Shown: positions 33,331 through 45,856, counted from the stretch's first letter. The stretch is DNA of 64,000 nt from Seminavis robusta (GCA_903772945.1 CAICTM010000223.1:1-64000), one strand, 5' to 3'. Notes: generated by a model not told the origin, from the letters alone. Translations and numbers: made by a program.

Positions 33331-36300
33331 ATGATGACGAAGATAAGCAATCTGATTGTTCTCTTGAAAGCCGCCAGCTTCCTGGCGTGGGTAGATGCGG
33401 AAGCTATCAACAAAGTCAACGCCAGGTACGTCAAGGTTTGGAGCAGTTTGCTTCTGTGACTGTGTGTATATCTCCGAGTCTTCTAACGGTCTTTTTTGCT
33501 GTTGTCCATGGTATGTATCATTCCAGAGCCGGTCCCTGCCCTGACTACCCCAACCAAATTGGGTATAAAACTATAGCCGATCTGAATTTGGATCAGAAGG
33601 ATGAGGCGGACAGGATCTTTGAGGGAGATCCTCCCAGGACCCCGTATGTCTTTTCATTGTGCTCCCCGTACACGTACTCGGTGGATAATGTCGACCAGGA
33701 AGCCCTCAACGTGATGTTGGATAATTCCATTTTTACGTGCGGCAACGAGGGAAACAACAACAACAACAACATCAATGAAGGACAGTGTGTGTTGGAGGGA
33801 GCGGGGCATCAGGTCGTCGTACCTCCTAGGATGACTGTAACGTTCCAAGGCATTACCTTTGCCGATTTCACTGGTAGCTCTACGGAAGCGGGTGCGGATG
33901 CCAAGCTTATTTTTAATGACGTTATCTGGACTGGATTGGAAGATACTTCGGTGCTGGTGGCTCACGACAGCCCGATTACGGTGGAAATCAACCGTGGAAG
34001 AGTTATTGGAAATAATGGGGTCGATGGTATTTTGACTGTAGATGGGCACGGAGTCGAAGCGGATGTGCTCGTCAAATCTTCGGTTGGAACTGGATCGACA
34101 TCTGAAAACGCCGACAACAACGCTGAGGTACGTAGCAACGCAATTTTGAACCGCGTGGATGGCCTCTCTCTCAAACCGAAACATCTAATTTTTCCACCCG
34201 TGGTATATACGTACGACGACATCGCGCAGAGCACTCGTAGGATGCACGTGACGAGTGAACATGCCTTGTCCAAGTTGGGAATCTCCATTTTTGGAGCTGT
34301 GACTGGACGTGGCAAAACACCTGCACGTGTTTCTCGATACCTCCAGTCGCATACCGTTGTGGATCCTACGACGCTGAATAATCCCAACTCGCCGCAGTCT
34401 CGTGCGGCTTCTTGGATTGCTCAGGATGCCTTTAGTGCCGATCTGCAAACCAGTGATCCAAAGTATGCACAGCGGTTTGCTCTTGCCACATTCTACTTTG
34501 CCACAAACGGAGACCACTGGGAGCAATGTGGACGAGAATCAAGCACTTGTGCCACCGCTGCCTGGTTGTCAGATGTCGATGAATGTACATGGTATAGCGT
34601 GGGGTGTACTCAACAGGGTGACGTTTTCGAAATCAGATTTCGTAAGTTACTTGGGTCAGGCATGTATTGCTGGTGGTGGTGGCTTGTGTTTTCTTCTATC
34701 TCATGCAAGTTTTCTCTGCTCTCCTGGCTGGCTGTAGCACCTGATGGGAATAATCTTGTTGGCCACTTTCCTGCCGAGTTGTCCTTACTTACTGGCATGA
34801 AGCGCATCATGGCTTCTTCGAATGCAATTGGTGGTAGTCTGGATGCCCCTCTTACCGGCCTGTCCTTGCTCGAGATCCTATACCTGCCAGCAAACCAATT
34901 CAGAGGTTCCATACCGGATTCGCTCTACTCGTTGACACGTTTGAACACGCTGTCACTTGCAGACAATGCGTTCACTGGGACCATTAGCCCTGATATTGGA
35001 CAGCTCACACGGCTGGCAAAGCTGAACTTGGGAAAAGCTTCCCTGTCTGGAACCATTCCCCTGAGCATAGTGACACTTGATGCATCTCTCACTGATCTTT
35101 TGATAAACGACAACCAGCTTACCGGACCAGTGCCGGCAGCATTTGGCCAATTGACAAATCTTGGTAGGTCCTTTCCTTTGATGCAAGGTCTGTCTGCCTA
35201 GCTACTGTTGGCCTCACAGCGCTGTTGTCCTTTTGTGATACGGTTTGCTGTTGTTGGCAGAAAAACTGCAAATCCAAGGAAACCAGTTAACAGGAAGCAT
35301 TCCCTCTGCTCTGTGTGCCCAGCAGTTGGGAACTTTGATAGTGGACTGTGAGGTGCAGTGCACTTGCTGCGAAAACTGTGGAAGTGCAGCAGTTGCAGCA
35401 TCTCTTGCTTCCAGTGTTCTTTCTCTGGGAGACTCCTCAACCCTTGCGTCCTATCTTCGGGCCCTTCCTGTTACAGCTCCCAGTGTCTTTGATGACCCCT
35501 TTTCTCCACAGTCTCTGGCTGTGTCTTGGATCGCTCATGATAGCTTCAGTACTGGTTTGAGACTATCTGATCCAAGGTTGTTGCAGCGGTATGCACTTGC
35601 TACATTCTACTTTGCCACGGGAGGAGACAATTGGGAGCAATGTGGCCGTGAGTCTCCTAGCTGTTCAACGAACCCCTGGTTGACAGATGCGGACAGCTGT
35701 ACTTGGTATAGCCTGGGGTGTACTCAGCAAGGAAATGTCTTTGAAGTCAGGTTTCGTAAGTCTGAGCGTTGCTGGTTTCAATGACCGAGTCTTCGATCTC
35801 ATTCTATTCAATCCTTTGTCCTATGATCTGAATATCTTTAGCTCCCAACGGAAATCGTCTCATTGGATCCCTTCCTGCTGAGTTGTCCTTACTGACTGGG
35901 TTGAAGCGCCTTTTGGCTTCTTCAAATGGCATTGGTGGTACTTTGGATGCTCCTCTTGCTGGCCTGTCATTGCTTGAGATCTTGTATCTGCCATCAAACC
36001 AGCTCAGCGGTTCTATTCCGGATTCGCTCTATAGCTTGACCAGCTTGAACCATTTGACGCTTGCCGAAAATGCTCTCACGGGTACTATTAGCCCTGATAT
36101 TGAACAGCTTGTGTCTCTCAAGGATCTCTTCTTGAACAACAATCAATTCAAAGGGCCATTGCCGGGTGCACTTGGGCAATTGCCTAGTCTAGGTATGTCT
36201 TTTATTTTTGCCAGTTGTACAAACCAGCAACAGGCCTCACATTTTGCCATTGTTGTAATTTTTTCGTGCAGAGAAACTAAGAATCGAAGGAAACCAACTT

Positions 36301-39300
36301 TCAGGAAGTATCCCTGCGGCCGTTTGTGCTCAGCAGCTGGTGACATTGGTAGTTGACTGTGAAGTGCAGTGTACCTGCTGTGACAACTGCGGAGATGCAG
36401 CAGTAGCTGCCATTGATGGTTCCACTGGAGGGCTGGAATCCTTTGTGGCGTACTTGAAGACCCTGCCTTTTACACTGTCCAGTGCTTTTGATGATTCCAG
36501 TTCCCCACAATCGCGTGCTGCTTCCTGGGCCATTGAGGAGGATGGCTTGTCTGCAAGTCTCCCAGTGCGCGATCCTAAGTTGTTGCAGAGATACGCTCTG
36601 GCCGCTTTTTACTTTGCAACAGGCGGAGACAGCTGGAGTCAATGTGGACGCAACTCAGCTGGTTGTGCAACCAGCAATCCCTGGTTGACAGCTGCTGATG
36701 AATGTACCTGGTTCAGCTTGGGTTGCTCCAACGATGGAGTACTTGTCGAAATCAGATTTCGTAAGTTTTTGTCTACCATGCCAGTTGTGTTGGCTACCTT
36801 TCTATCCGACTCATACGAACTTCTTGTTTCCTTATGGTCGGTTGCAGCTTCCGATGGGAACCGTCTCATTGGGCCTGTTCCTCCAGATGTGTCTTTATTG
36901 TCTGGCTTGAAGCGTTTCTCGGCTCCCACAAATGCGATGAGTGGTAGTTTGGATGCTTTTTCTGGCCTATCAAACTTGCAGACGCTCTATGTGTCATTGA
37001 ATCGATTCAGAGGGTCCATACCCGCTTCAGTTTACTCCTTGACAAGCTTGGACACACTGTCACTTGAACAAAATGCTCTCACAGGTTCCATTAGCACTCT
37101 GATTGGAAGGTTGACAGATGTGTCAGTTTTAGAACTTGGGAGTAGCTCCTTGGCTGGGCCCATACCTGATGTGTCTCGGTTGATGCATCTTTCGGAGTTG
37201 AATTTGGAAAAGACCTCATTATCAGGAACAATCCCAGAAAGCATTGGGTCGCTGCATGCATCTCTCACGGATGTCTTTCTGAATGACAATCGGCTCACTG
37301 GACCTGTTCCAGCGGCCTTCGGCAGCTGACAAAACTTGGTATGTGTCACCCTTTGCTGTAACTACTGTCGATGCGTATTAGAGTGAACTTGCCGTTGGCC
37401 TCATCATTAATCCTTTACCATTGACTCTCTTCATGTCTATTGTGCATCTTCAGAAACACTACAGATCCAAGGCAACCAGTTGACGGGAGTACTCGGCTGC
37501 TCTCAATATCGAAGTATTCCCGTGGCTTTCTGTTCTCAAAACATGTCAGCTCTGGTTGTTGATTGTGACTTGGATTGCAGCTGCTGCGATAGCTGCGGGG
37601 AAGTAGCAGCTGCAGCTGTTGATACTTCAGGAGGGCCCGGGGAGATAGTAATTGGAGGTGGTCCCTCCAATGGCCCAGATTTTGGGCATTCTACAGGATT
37701 CTCAACTGACAGAAACAACACTGGTGCTGCACAATCCGTGCCGGCAGCAGGGGCATCATCACCATTTGTGGAGTATCTCGTGAACTTGCCAGTTACTGCT
37801 CCTGGTGTCTTTGATGATCCCATTTCCCCACAGTCCCGTGCTGCCTATTGGGTCTCTTATGAAGACCTCTACAGTGCAAGTCTGCCAATCACTGATCCAA
37901 AGTTGTTGCAGCGGTATGCCCTTGCCGCATTCTACTTTGCAACTGGCGGAGACAACTGGGGGCAATGTGGACGTGAATCAACCAGCTGTGCAACAACTTC
38001 CTGGTTGTCAGATAGTGATGAGTGTACCTGGTACAGTTTGGGTTGCACTCAGCAGCATCAAATTTTTGAAATCAGATTTCGTAAGTTTGGTCCAACAAGT
38101 TTTTGTGTCGTTGGCAATTGTCTTTGACTGACTCAAGGCTTTCTCCTGGTCTTCTCCCTGCCTTAGCACCGGATGGGAACCATCTTGTTGGTATCCTTCC
38201 TGCTGAGTTGTCCTTGTTGACTGGCTTGAAGCGCCTCTTGGCTTCTTCCAATTCAATCAATGGTGGTTTGGACGCCCCTCTTGCTGGCCTGTCACTACTT
38301 GAGATTCTGTATCTCCCATCTAACCAGTTCAGTGGTTCCATTCCAGATTCCCTTTATACCTTGACAAATTTGAGCTTCTTGTCACTGGCGGAGAATTCTT
38401 TCACTGGCACCATCAGCCCTGACATTGGACAGCTCACACGTCTGGCAAAATTGAATCTGGGAAAGGCCTCCTTGTCAGGTACCATACCAGACATGATTGG
38501 GTCGCTGGATGCATCACTTACTGACCTCTTGCTAAATGACAATCTGCTTGCTGGACCTGTGCCAGCAGCATTGGGCCAATTGACAAATCTTGGTACATCT
38601 TGTTTCCTAATTGTTTGATGTCCTCGCACGTCTACATTGTCCTCACAACTCTTTTTCTCCAACTGCTACTTTTTGCTGTTGCAGCAAAACTAGAAATCCA
38701 AGGAAACCAAATGACAGGAAGCATTCCGGCAGCTCTTTGTGCCCAGCAACTTGGAGTCTTAATAGTGGATTGTGAGGTGCAGTGCAGTTGCTGCGATAGC
38801 TGTGGTAGTGCAGCTGTTGCAGCTGTTCTTGCTTCCAGTGTTCTTTCTGGTGGTGACACATCATCCCTACAGTCCTACCTTCAAGTTCATCCTGTCACAG
38901 CTCCAGGCGTCTTTGAACATGCCCATTCTCCACAATCTCTTGCTGCCTCATGGATTGCTCAAGACAGTCTCAGTGTAGGCTTGCAATTGTCTGACCCGAA
39001 GTTGTTGCAGCGTTATGCGCTGGCCACATTCTACTTTGCTACAGGCGGAGACAACTGGGAGCAATGTGGTCGTAATTCAGCTGCTTGTTCTAGTAACAAT
39101 CCCTGGCTGACAGATGGTGATGACTGTTCTTGGTACAGCTTGGCATGCAATCCGCAGGGTGAAGTTTTTGAAATCAGGTTTCGTAAGTCTAGACAGTGCT
39201 GGCTTGTTGACTGGGTTCTTATTTCTTATGCAACTGCTTTCTTGTCATCTGATAACATGTAGCTCATAAGGGCAATCACCTTAATGGAATCCTTCCTGCT

Positions 39301-42300
39301 GAGTTGTCCTTGTTGACTGGCTTGAAGTGGCTTTTGGCTTCTTCAAATGAACTTAGAGGTGGTCTGGATGCCCCTCTTGCTGGCCTGTCACTACTTGAGA
39401 TCCTGTATCTTCCATCAAACCAGTTCACTGGGTCCATCCCAGATGCATTTTATAGCTTGACCAGCTTGAACACTTTGTCACTGGCGGACAATGCCTTTAC
39501 CGGGACCATCAGCCCAGAAATCCGGCTGCTGGCAAATTTGAGAAAGCTGGATTTGGGAAAGACCTCTTTGTCAGGAACCATCCCAAACAGCATTGGGTCA
39601 CTCGATTCAACACTAACTGATCTTTTGCTGAATGACAACCAGCTTACTGGACCAGTGCCAGCAGCATTTGGCCAGTTGACTAATCTTGGTACGGCCTTGT
39701 TTCCTCTTGTTAGATGACCACACACAACTACCTTGGCCTAACATCTCTGTTCTCCTTTGCAATACTGTGTGCTACCGTTGCAGAAAAACTGCAAGTCCAA
39801 GGAAACCAGTTAACAGGAAGCATTCCCTCTGCTCTGTGTGCCCAGCAACTTGGAATGTTGATAGTTGGTTGTGAGGTGCAGTGCACTTGCTGTGAAAACT
39901 GCGGGAATGCAGCTGTTGCAGCATTTCTTGCTTCCAGTGTTCTTTCTGCCGGAGACACATCAATGCTTGTGTCCTACCTATCTGCGCTCCCAGTAACAAC
40001 CCCGGGTGTTTTTGATGACCCCTTTTCTCCGCAGTCTCTGGCTGCCTCCTGGATTGCTCAAGACGTTTTCAGTGCAGGCTTGCAAGTATCCGACTCAAAG
40101 TTGCTGCAGCGGTATGCACTGGCCACATTCTACTTTGCAACAGGAGGTGAAAACTGGCACCAGTGCGGCCGCGAGTCTCCTAGCTGTGGGGCCACTCATT
40201 GGCTGACTGATGGTGATGCTTGTGCTTGGTATAGCCTGGGGTGTACTCAGCAAGGTGACATCTTTGAAATCAGGTTTCGTAAGTCTTGCCCATTACTATT
40301 TGTCGACTGGTCATCCTGGAAGATCTTACCTCTGAACTAAACCAATGCAGCCCCCCATGGAAATCGTCTCATTGGATCCCTTCCTGCTGAGTTGTCCTTA
40401 CTGACTGGGTTGAAGCGCCTTTTGGCTTCTTCAAATGGCATTGGTGGTACTTTGGATGCTCCTCTTGCTGGCCTGTCATTGCTTGAGATCTTGTATCTGC
40501 CATCAAACCAGCTCAGCGGTTCTATCCCCGATTCGCTCTATAGCTTGACCAGCTTGAACAGTTTGACGCTTGCCGAAAATGCTCTCACGGGTACTATGAG
40601 CCCTGATATTGGACAGCTTGTGTCTCTCAAGGATCTCTTCTTGCCTAGTCTAGGTATGTCTTTTATGTTGTTGCCAGTTGTACAAACCAGCAACAGCGCC
40701 TCACATTTTGCCATTGTTGTAATTTTTTCGTGCAGAGAAACTAAGAATCGAAGGAAACCAACTTTCAGGAAGTATCCCTGCGGCCGTTTGTGCTCAGCAG
40801 CTGGTGACATTGGTAGTTGACTGTGAAGTGCAGTGTACCTGCTGTGACAACTGCGGAGATGCAGCAGTAGCTGCCATTGATGGTTCCACTGGAGGGCTGG
40901 AATCCTTTGTGGCGTACTTGAAGACCCTGCCTTTTACACTGTCCAGTGCTTTTGATGATTCCAGTTCCCCACAATCACGTGCTGCTTCCTGGGCCATTGA
41001 GGAGGATGGCTTGTCTGCAAGTCTCCCAGTGCGCGATCCTAAGTTGTTGCAGAGATACGCTCTGGCCGCTTTTTACTTTGCAACAGGCGGAGACAGCTGG
41101 AGTCAATGTGGACGCAACTCAGCTGGTTGTGCAACCAGCAATCCCTGGTTGACAGCTGCTGATGAATGTACCTGGTTCAGCTTGGGTTGCTCCAACGATG
41201 GAGTACTTGTCGAAATCAGATTTCGTAAGTTTTTGTCTACCATGCCAGTTGTGTTGGCTACCTTTCTATCCGACTCATACGAACTTCTTGTTTCCTTATG
41301 GTCGGTTGCAGCTCCCGATGGGAACCGTCTCATTGGGCCTGTTCCTCCAGATGTGTCTTTATTGTCTGGCTTGAAGCGTTTCTCGGCTCCCACAAATGCG
41401 ATGAGTGGTAGTTTGGATGCTTTTTCTGGCCTATCAAACTTGCAGACGCTCTATGTGTCATTGAATCGATTCAGAGGGTCCATACCCGCTTCAGTTTACT
41501 CCTTGACAAGCTTGGACACACTGTCACTTGAACAAAATGCTCTCACAGGTTCCATCAGCACTCTGATTGGAAGGTTGACAGATGTATCAGTTTTAGAACT
41601 TGGGAGTAGCTCCTTGGCTGGGCCCATACCTGATGTGTCTCGGTTGATGCATCTTTCGGAGTTGAATTTGGAAAAGACCTCATTATCAGGAACAATCCCA
41701 GAAAGCATTGGGTCGCTGCATGCATCTCTCACGGATGTCTTTCTGAATGACAATCGGCTCACTGGACCTGTTCCAGCGGCCTTCGGCCAGCTGACAAAAC
41801 TTGGTATGTGTCACCCTTTGCTGATACTACTGTCGATGCGTATTAGAGTGAACTTGCCGTTGGCCTCATCATTAATCCTTTACCATTGACTCTCTTCATG
41901 TCTATTGTGCATCTTCAGAAACACTACAGATCCAAGGCAACCAGTTGACGGGAACTATTCCCGTGGCTTTCTGTTCTCAAAACATGTCAGCTCTGGTTGT
42001 TGATTGTGACTTGGATTGCAGCTGCTGCGATAGCTGTGGACAACCAGAACAAGCGACAGCTGGAATTGTGGTGGTTGTAGCTGGTCCGTCAAATGGTGTT
42101 GGACAAGCCGCATCAGCAGGGGCGTCACCGTTAGTGCAGTATCTGGAGACCCTTCCAGTTACTGCTCCTGGTGTCTTCAATGACCCCAATTCTCCACAAT
42201 CCCTTGCTGCATCCTGGATCACAGATGAAGACCTCTACAGTGCAGGCCTCCCAACCACTGACCCAAAGTTGTTGCAGCGGTATGCCTTGGCCACATTCTA

Positions 42301-43250
42301 CTTTGCAACAAATGGAGATAACTGGGAGTTCTGTGGACGAGAATCACTGAGCTGCACAGCAACGACCTGGTTGACTGATGAAGACGAATGTACCTGGTTC
42401 AGCCTGGGGTGTACAAACCAGGGTGTAGTTTGGGAAGTCAGATTTCGTAAGTTTGGACAGGCTATGGCTGTCTGTTTTGCCTGGTGTTTTTCCTAACATC
42501 ACGCCCATTTAATTTACCTTAGCTGCCAACGGGAATCGAATCAATGGCCCCATTCCTGCGGAGTTGTCCTTATTGACTGGCTTGAAACGTTTCTTGGCCT
42601 CTTCCAATGCTATGGGTGGAAGTTTGGATGCTCTCGCTGGCTTGTCATTGCTGGAGATCCTGTATCTCCCATCTAACCAATTCAGAGGTTCCCTCCCTGA
42701 TTCGCTCTACTCCTTGACCAGCTTGAAGACTGTGTCACTTGCGCAGAATGGCCTGACAGGGTCTATTAGCCCTCAAATTGGTCAGTTGACAGACTTGGGA
42801 GTTCTGGAATTGGGTTCCAGCACGCTGGCTGGGCCCATCCCAACAGAGATGTTCCAGTTGGTGCATCTTAAAGAGTTGAATGTGGAGAGAGCATTCTTGA
42901 CTGGAACCATTCCAGAAAGCATCAGATTGCTCAATGCATCTCTCACGGATCTCTTGTTGAACAACAATGGACTCACTGGTCCTTTACCACAAGGCTTGGA
43001 CCATTTGACAGCCCTTGGTAGGCGTTTTCGTTCTTGTGGCTGCAGGCGATGGATGATCCTACTGTTCTCATCTTTGTTTGCCTCCACTACTCTTTTAGAA
43101 AAACTAGAAATCCAAGGAAACCAATTGACGGGTACCATTTCGGCAGCGGTTTGTGCTCAGCGTGGATCGCTCGCGCAGGAGTTGTCCACCTTGATGGTGG
43201 ATTGCGAAGTGGAGTGCAGCTGTTGTGACAATGCCAACTGCGCATCTTAG
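33331..43250 (+). CDS. Giant modular secreted LRR protein, 18 exons, frame broken in exon 7
   Basis: Exons: 33331-33425, 33527-34641, 34738-35163, 35261-35755, 35842-36192, 36272-36760, 36848-37338, 37454-38080, 38167-38592, 38685-39182, 39263-39688, 39784-40278, 40351-40653, 40736-41224, 41312-41803, 41919-42446, 42523-43017, 43099-43250. Intron 1 is phase 2; the other 16 are phase 1, 72-115 nt, GT-AG. A signal peptide (MMTKISNLIVLLKAASFLAW) is followed by a beta-helix-like region (exon 2), then eight modules. Each has a cap exon (CxxCCDNCG knot, linker, RYALATFYFATGGDNW, CTWYSLGC, ending EIRF) and an LRR exon (ILYLPSNQFSGSIPDSLYSL). The end is a last Cys-rich motif; no membrane anchor is seen. 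Exon 7 is 491 nt where its twin exon 15 is 492; one base is missing near 37323, giving TGA at 37327 and a product of about 1150 residues instead of about 2797. Either a real mutation or an assembly error. Confidence 0.85.
35850..37595 (+). repeat. Internal segmental duplication, copy 1
   Basis: 1746 bp covering most of exons 5-7 and the start of exon 8, introns included, about 99% identical in aligned bases to 40359-42036. Differences seen: a few substitutions, a missing base in exon 7, and a 24-nt in-frame addition in exon 8 (after GTTGACGGGA). Intron lengths 87 and 115 nt are the same in both copies, so the event copied genomic DNA and is recent. Confidence 0.92.
40359..42036 (+). repeat. 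Internal segmental duplication, copy 2
   Basis: 1678 bp, twin of 35850-37595. Exon 13 here lacks 48 nt (16 residues, NNNQFKGPLPGALGQL) present in exon 5. The lost piece is bounded by TTG in both places, which points to a microhomology deletion that removed most of one LRR but kept the frame. Exon 15 keeps the reading frame that is lost in exon 7. Confidence 0.92.
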
Positions 43251-44058
43251 ATCCATGGTGGCTGGAGCAAGGGTACCGGTAGCCCCAATAATACATTAAT
43301 TCATGAAATCTGTACGAGTGGCAAGCTGCGTACGGTAGAAACTAAGAAAACAAGAAGCATTCGAGGCGCAGCTCGCCGACGAGAGCTCGTTGGACTATAT
43401 AGACAGCTCGGCCTTTGGAATTCGGACCCGCATGGCCCGAGTAGCATTAGCGGCACCGTACTTGTACTGTAGCAGCCTTTACTAAGCCTTTCACCTTTGG
43501 TCGGACGTACGTCTGGATCAAAAACAGCGCTACGAATCGAGTCAGAGTCAAATCTGGTCAACAGCAGTGGCATCCACAAAAGCAAGGAACCGACTTCTAC
43601 TTCGCTCGACTCGACTCCTGCACAGCATCACCTCTTTGCCACCCGAGGAGGACTCGACTCGAGTCGAGTCACTCCTCGCGAGCGAAAGCGCAGAAAAACA
43701 CGGGAGTGCTGTGCAAAGTGTGCGTCTGGACGTTCGCGTACCGTATACCGTATTAGCCAGTTCGCTTGCATGCAGCCAACGGTCAAAAATGGCGGAACAA
43801 GAGAACACCAACAAATCCACCCCAGCTTCCTTCGTAAGAAGAGATAGTCAACTGCTTTCTGTGTGTGCTCTTCTTTGGATGTCACAACTACCCTTACCAC
43901 AGTGCTGGATACATCGACACTGAGAGATCTTCCGCCTCCAATCGTCCTGGAAAAGCTATTTGTCCATTTTGAGAAAGAAGCACAAAGCCTTCCGCTACGG
44001 TCCAACAGCGACGTTTGCTCATTCAGCACCAACAAAGCAACCACAACCAACCGGTCGA
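43251..44058. promoter_or_regulatory. Upstream region of the SET gene with a strong dyad
   Basis: About 800 bp. At 43651-43670 lies the perfect 20-bp palindrome GACTCGACTCGAGTCGAGTC; with one bulged base the arms extend to 43644-43678. A reading frame open through 43567-43923 is not called. The frame of the SET gene is open upstream of its ATG but only from a TTG. Confidence 0.5.
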
Positions 44059-45345
44059 ATGAAGATCCCCACTTTTTTCTTGGCCTCGTGTCTTTTGGCC
44101 ACGGCTCAAAATGCAGCCCCCGTGTTTAGTCCCCAACGAGTCGGCAACTATCTCTGTGACATTTATTTGGCGCCATCCGACATTGGTGGATGGGGAGTCT
44201 ATGCTGGCCGGGACTTTGACGAAGGGGAAATAGTGGAAATCGCACCCCGATATGTCCCTCTGAAATCCACTGAATTCATGCACAACAACGCCTTGGATGA
44301 CTTTCATTACGGTTTTACCTTTCAACGAGATCCAGAAGAAACATCCTTTGGTGCCGCCATCTTCGGAATGTCCATGTTTTACAATCATGGAGTGGGAGCC
44401 CAACGAAATGTAGTCTACACTAGTTTTGGCTTTGAACCTGACAAACACATGACATGGGGATCCATGATGATTGGCTTTGTGGCCAATCGTGATATTCGGA
44501 GAGGTGAAGAGTTGCTGTCATCATATGGAGAAACCGAACGGTGGTTTACGGACCGTGGGCTAGAGATGGCACAACGCGAGGAGCAAGAGATTCCATCTCA
44601 GGAGGAATTGACCAAATTGGAACAGCAACAATGTGCAAAATCGATTGCAGGAATTGGACATTCCACTTGGATTGATCGTGTTGTAGCAGCGCAAGACATC
44701 TATGAACTGCATGTTCCGTACATTCAAAAGGAGGAAATGCTGCCATTACAAGATCATCCAACGGCAGTTGCCAAGGAATTCGTGCAGGATGGTTCTCTCA
44801 TAGAACAGGCACCGGCACTGGTGGTCCCCATGGCTACTTATGAAGTATCACCACTGGAACCTATGATAATTGCTTGGGCTGATTTGGATCCATCACTGCA
44901 GGAGGTGGTTCAAGATTTGCGAGAAGATGGTGTTTACCGCATGAAAGGAATTGACACAGAAACCGGACGTCTCGTCCCGGACGTCTTGGAATTCTTTGAG
45001 GACTCGGCAATCCTTCCTGCAGCAGGCAACATTGGCTTGGTACGAAAAGTGGGCCCCGATGGTGACAGCAATTGTCGTTTGGGCATTGAATCTGCTGCAA
45101 GGGATATAGAGAATGCTGACATTGGAAGCTCTGGAATCATCTTGAAATTGTATGCTACAAGAGATATACAGCCTGGAGAGGAACTATTGCTGAACCTTCC
45201 TGATTCCAGTTCCTGGCATACTAAGACGACTCTTTCACAGCACTTGGCACTGACTGGACAGCCCATTCCGAAGCATCTTGTTGACACCTACAATCCTGGA
45301 CTAGATGACATTTCATTGGATGACGAGGAAGAGCCAGAACTGTGA
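44059..45345 (+). CDS. Secreted SET-domain protein with two SET-like halves
   Basis: Single exon, 428 residues from the first in-frame ATG at 44059, which starts a clear signal peptide (MKIPTFFLASCLLATAQN). SET signatures in the first half: GGWGVYAGRDFDEGEIV (43-59), FYNHGVGAQRNVVY (107-120, in place of NHSC-PN) and RDIRRGEELLSSYG (144-157). The second half repeats a weaker version (DGSLIEQAPALVV, GDSNCRL, YATRDIQPGEELLLNL). SET proteins are normally cytosolic or nuclear lysine methyltransferases, so a signal peptide is odd: it may route the enzyme to the ER or on to the plastid, or the domain has a non-enzymatic role. The acidic C-terminus ends EEPEL, not a standard retention signal. The second half may be a vestigial duplicate. 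Confidence 0.8.
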   Translation: MKIPTFFLASCLLATAQNAAPVFSPQRVGNYLCDIYLAPSDIGGWGVYAGRDFDEGEIVEIAPRYVPLKSTEFMHNNALDDFHYGFTFQRDPEETSFGAAIFGMSMFYNHGVGAQRNVVYTSFGFEPDKHMTWGSMMIGFVANRDIRRGEELLSSYGETERWFTDRGLEMAQREEQEIPSQEELTKLEQQQCAKSIAGIGHSTWIDRVVAAQDIYELHVPYIQKEEMLPLQDHPTAVAKEFVQDGSLIEQAPALVVPMATYEVSPLEPMIIAWADLDPSLQEVVQDLREDGVYRMKGIDTETGRLVPDVLEFFEDSAILPAAGNIGLVRKVGPDGDSNCRLGIESAARDIENADIGSSGIILKLYATRDIQPGEELLLNLPDSSSWHTKTTLSQHLALTGQPIPKHLVDTYNPGLDDISLDDEEEPEL

Positions 45346-45856
45346 GAGTCATGGACGACAAGGGCTGTAACGTAGAACAAAATATCCCCGTTGCCTTTCT
45401 AATTCAGTACACCTATCTTGTTCAAAAAGAAGGGTTGGGTTGAAGACTACAACATAGCCAGGAGGAATAGCTGAAGGCACATCGCGTGGCAGTTGAAATT
45501 CAAAATCCAATTTCTTCCTCTACATGCTTTCAAACTGATATCCTGTTGAAATGGAACCCCAATTAACAAAGTGGGGTGACAAATGATCTTATAGTTTTCT
45601 CTTGTTGCTCTATTTTTAGATGATGATCTTGATTGTGAAACGCAGTGGGATGTGAGTGTGGCGAAGTCATTGGCCAGATGTGAGTGCGGCGAGGACTGAA
45701 CGAAACATGAAACAGTCAACTGAATATGAGTGCGGTTGGTGGGTCATGAAGAGGAAGCGATGCAACCGCATGCATCCGTCTTCTTTATCATTTCTATTTC
45801 GGTATTCAAACGAAGAATTTTAAAAGCTGGCCGAAGATTGTAGCTTGTTCACGTGC
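45346..45856. other. Intergenic between convergent genes
   Basis: 511 bp, 3' flanks of the SET gene and the GH81 gene. Three loosely repeated TGTGAGTG(T/C)GGCGA strings occur at about 45650-45745. No gene seen. Confidence 0.5.

Noticed and set aside
33331-37329. Splitting the modular LRR gene into two genes at the TGA at 37327
   Set aside because: Exon 8 has no start codon or signal peptide near it, and the twin copy at 41312-41803 reads through in frame; one broken gene is simpler. Not excluded without transcripts.
43960-44058. Longer N-terminus for the SET protein
   Set aside because: It would start at a TTG and bury the signal peptide that begins at the ATG at 44059.
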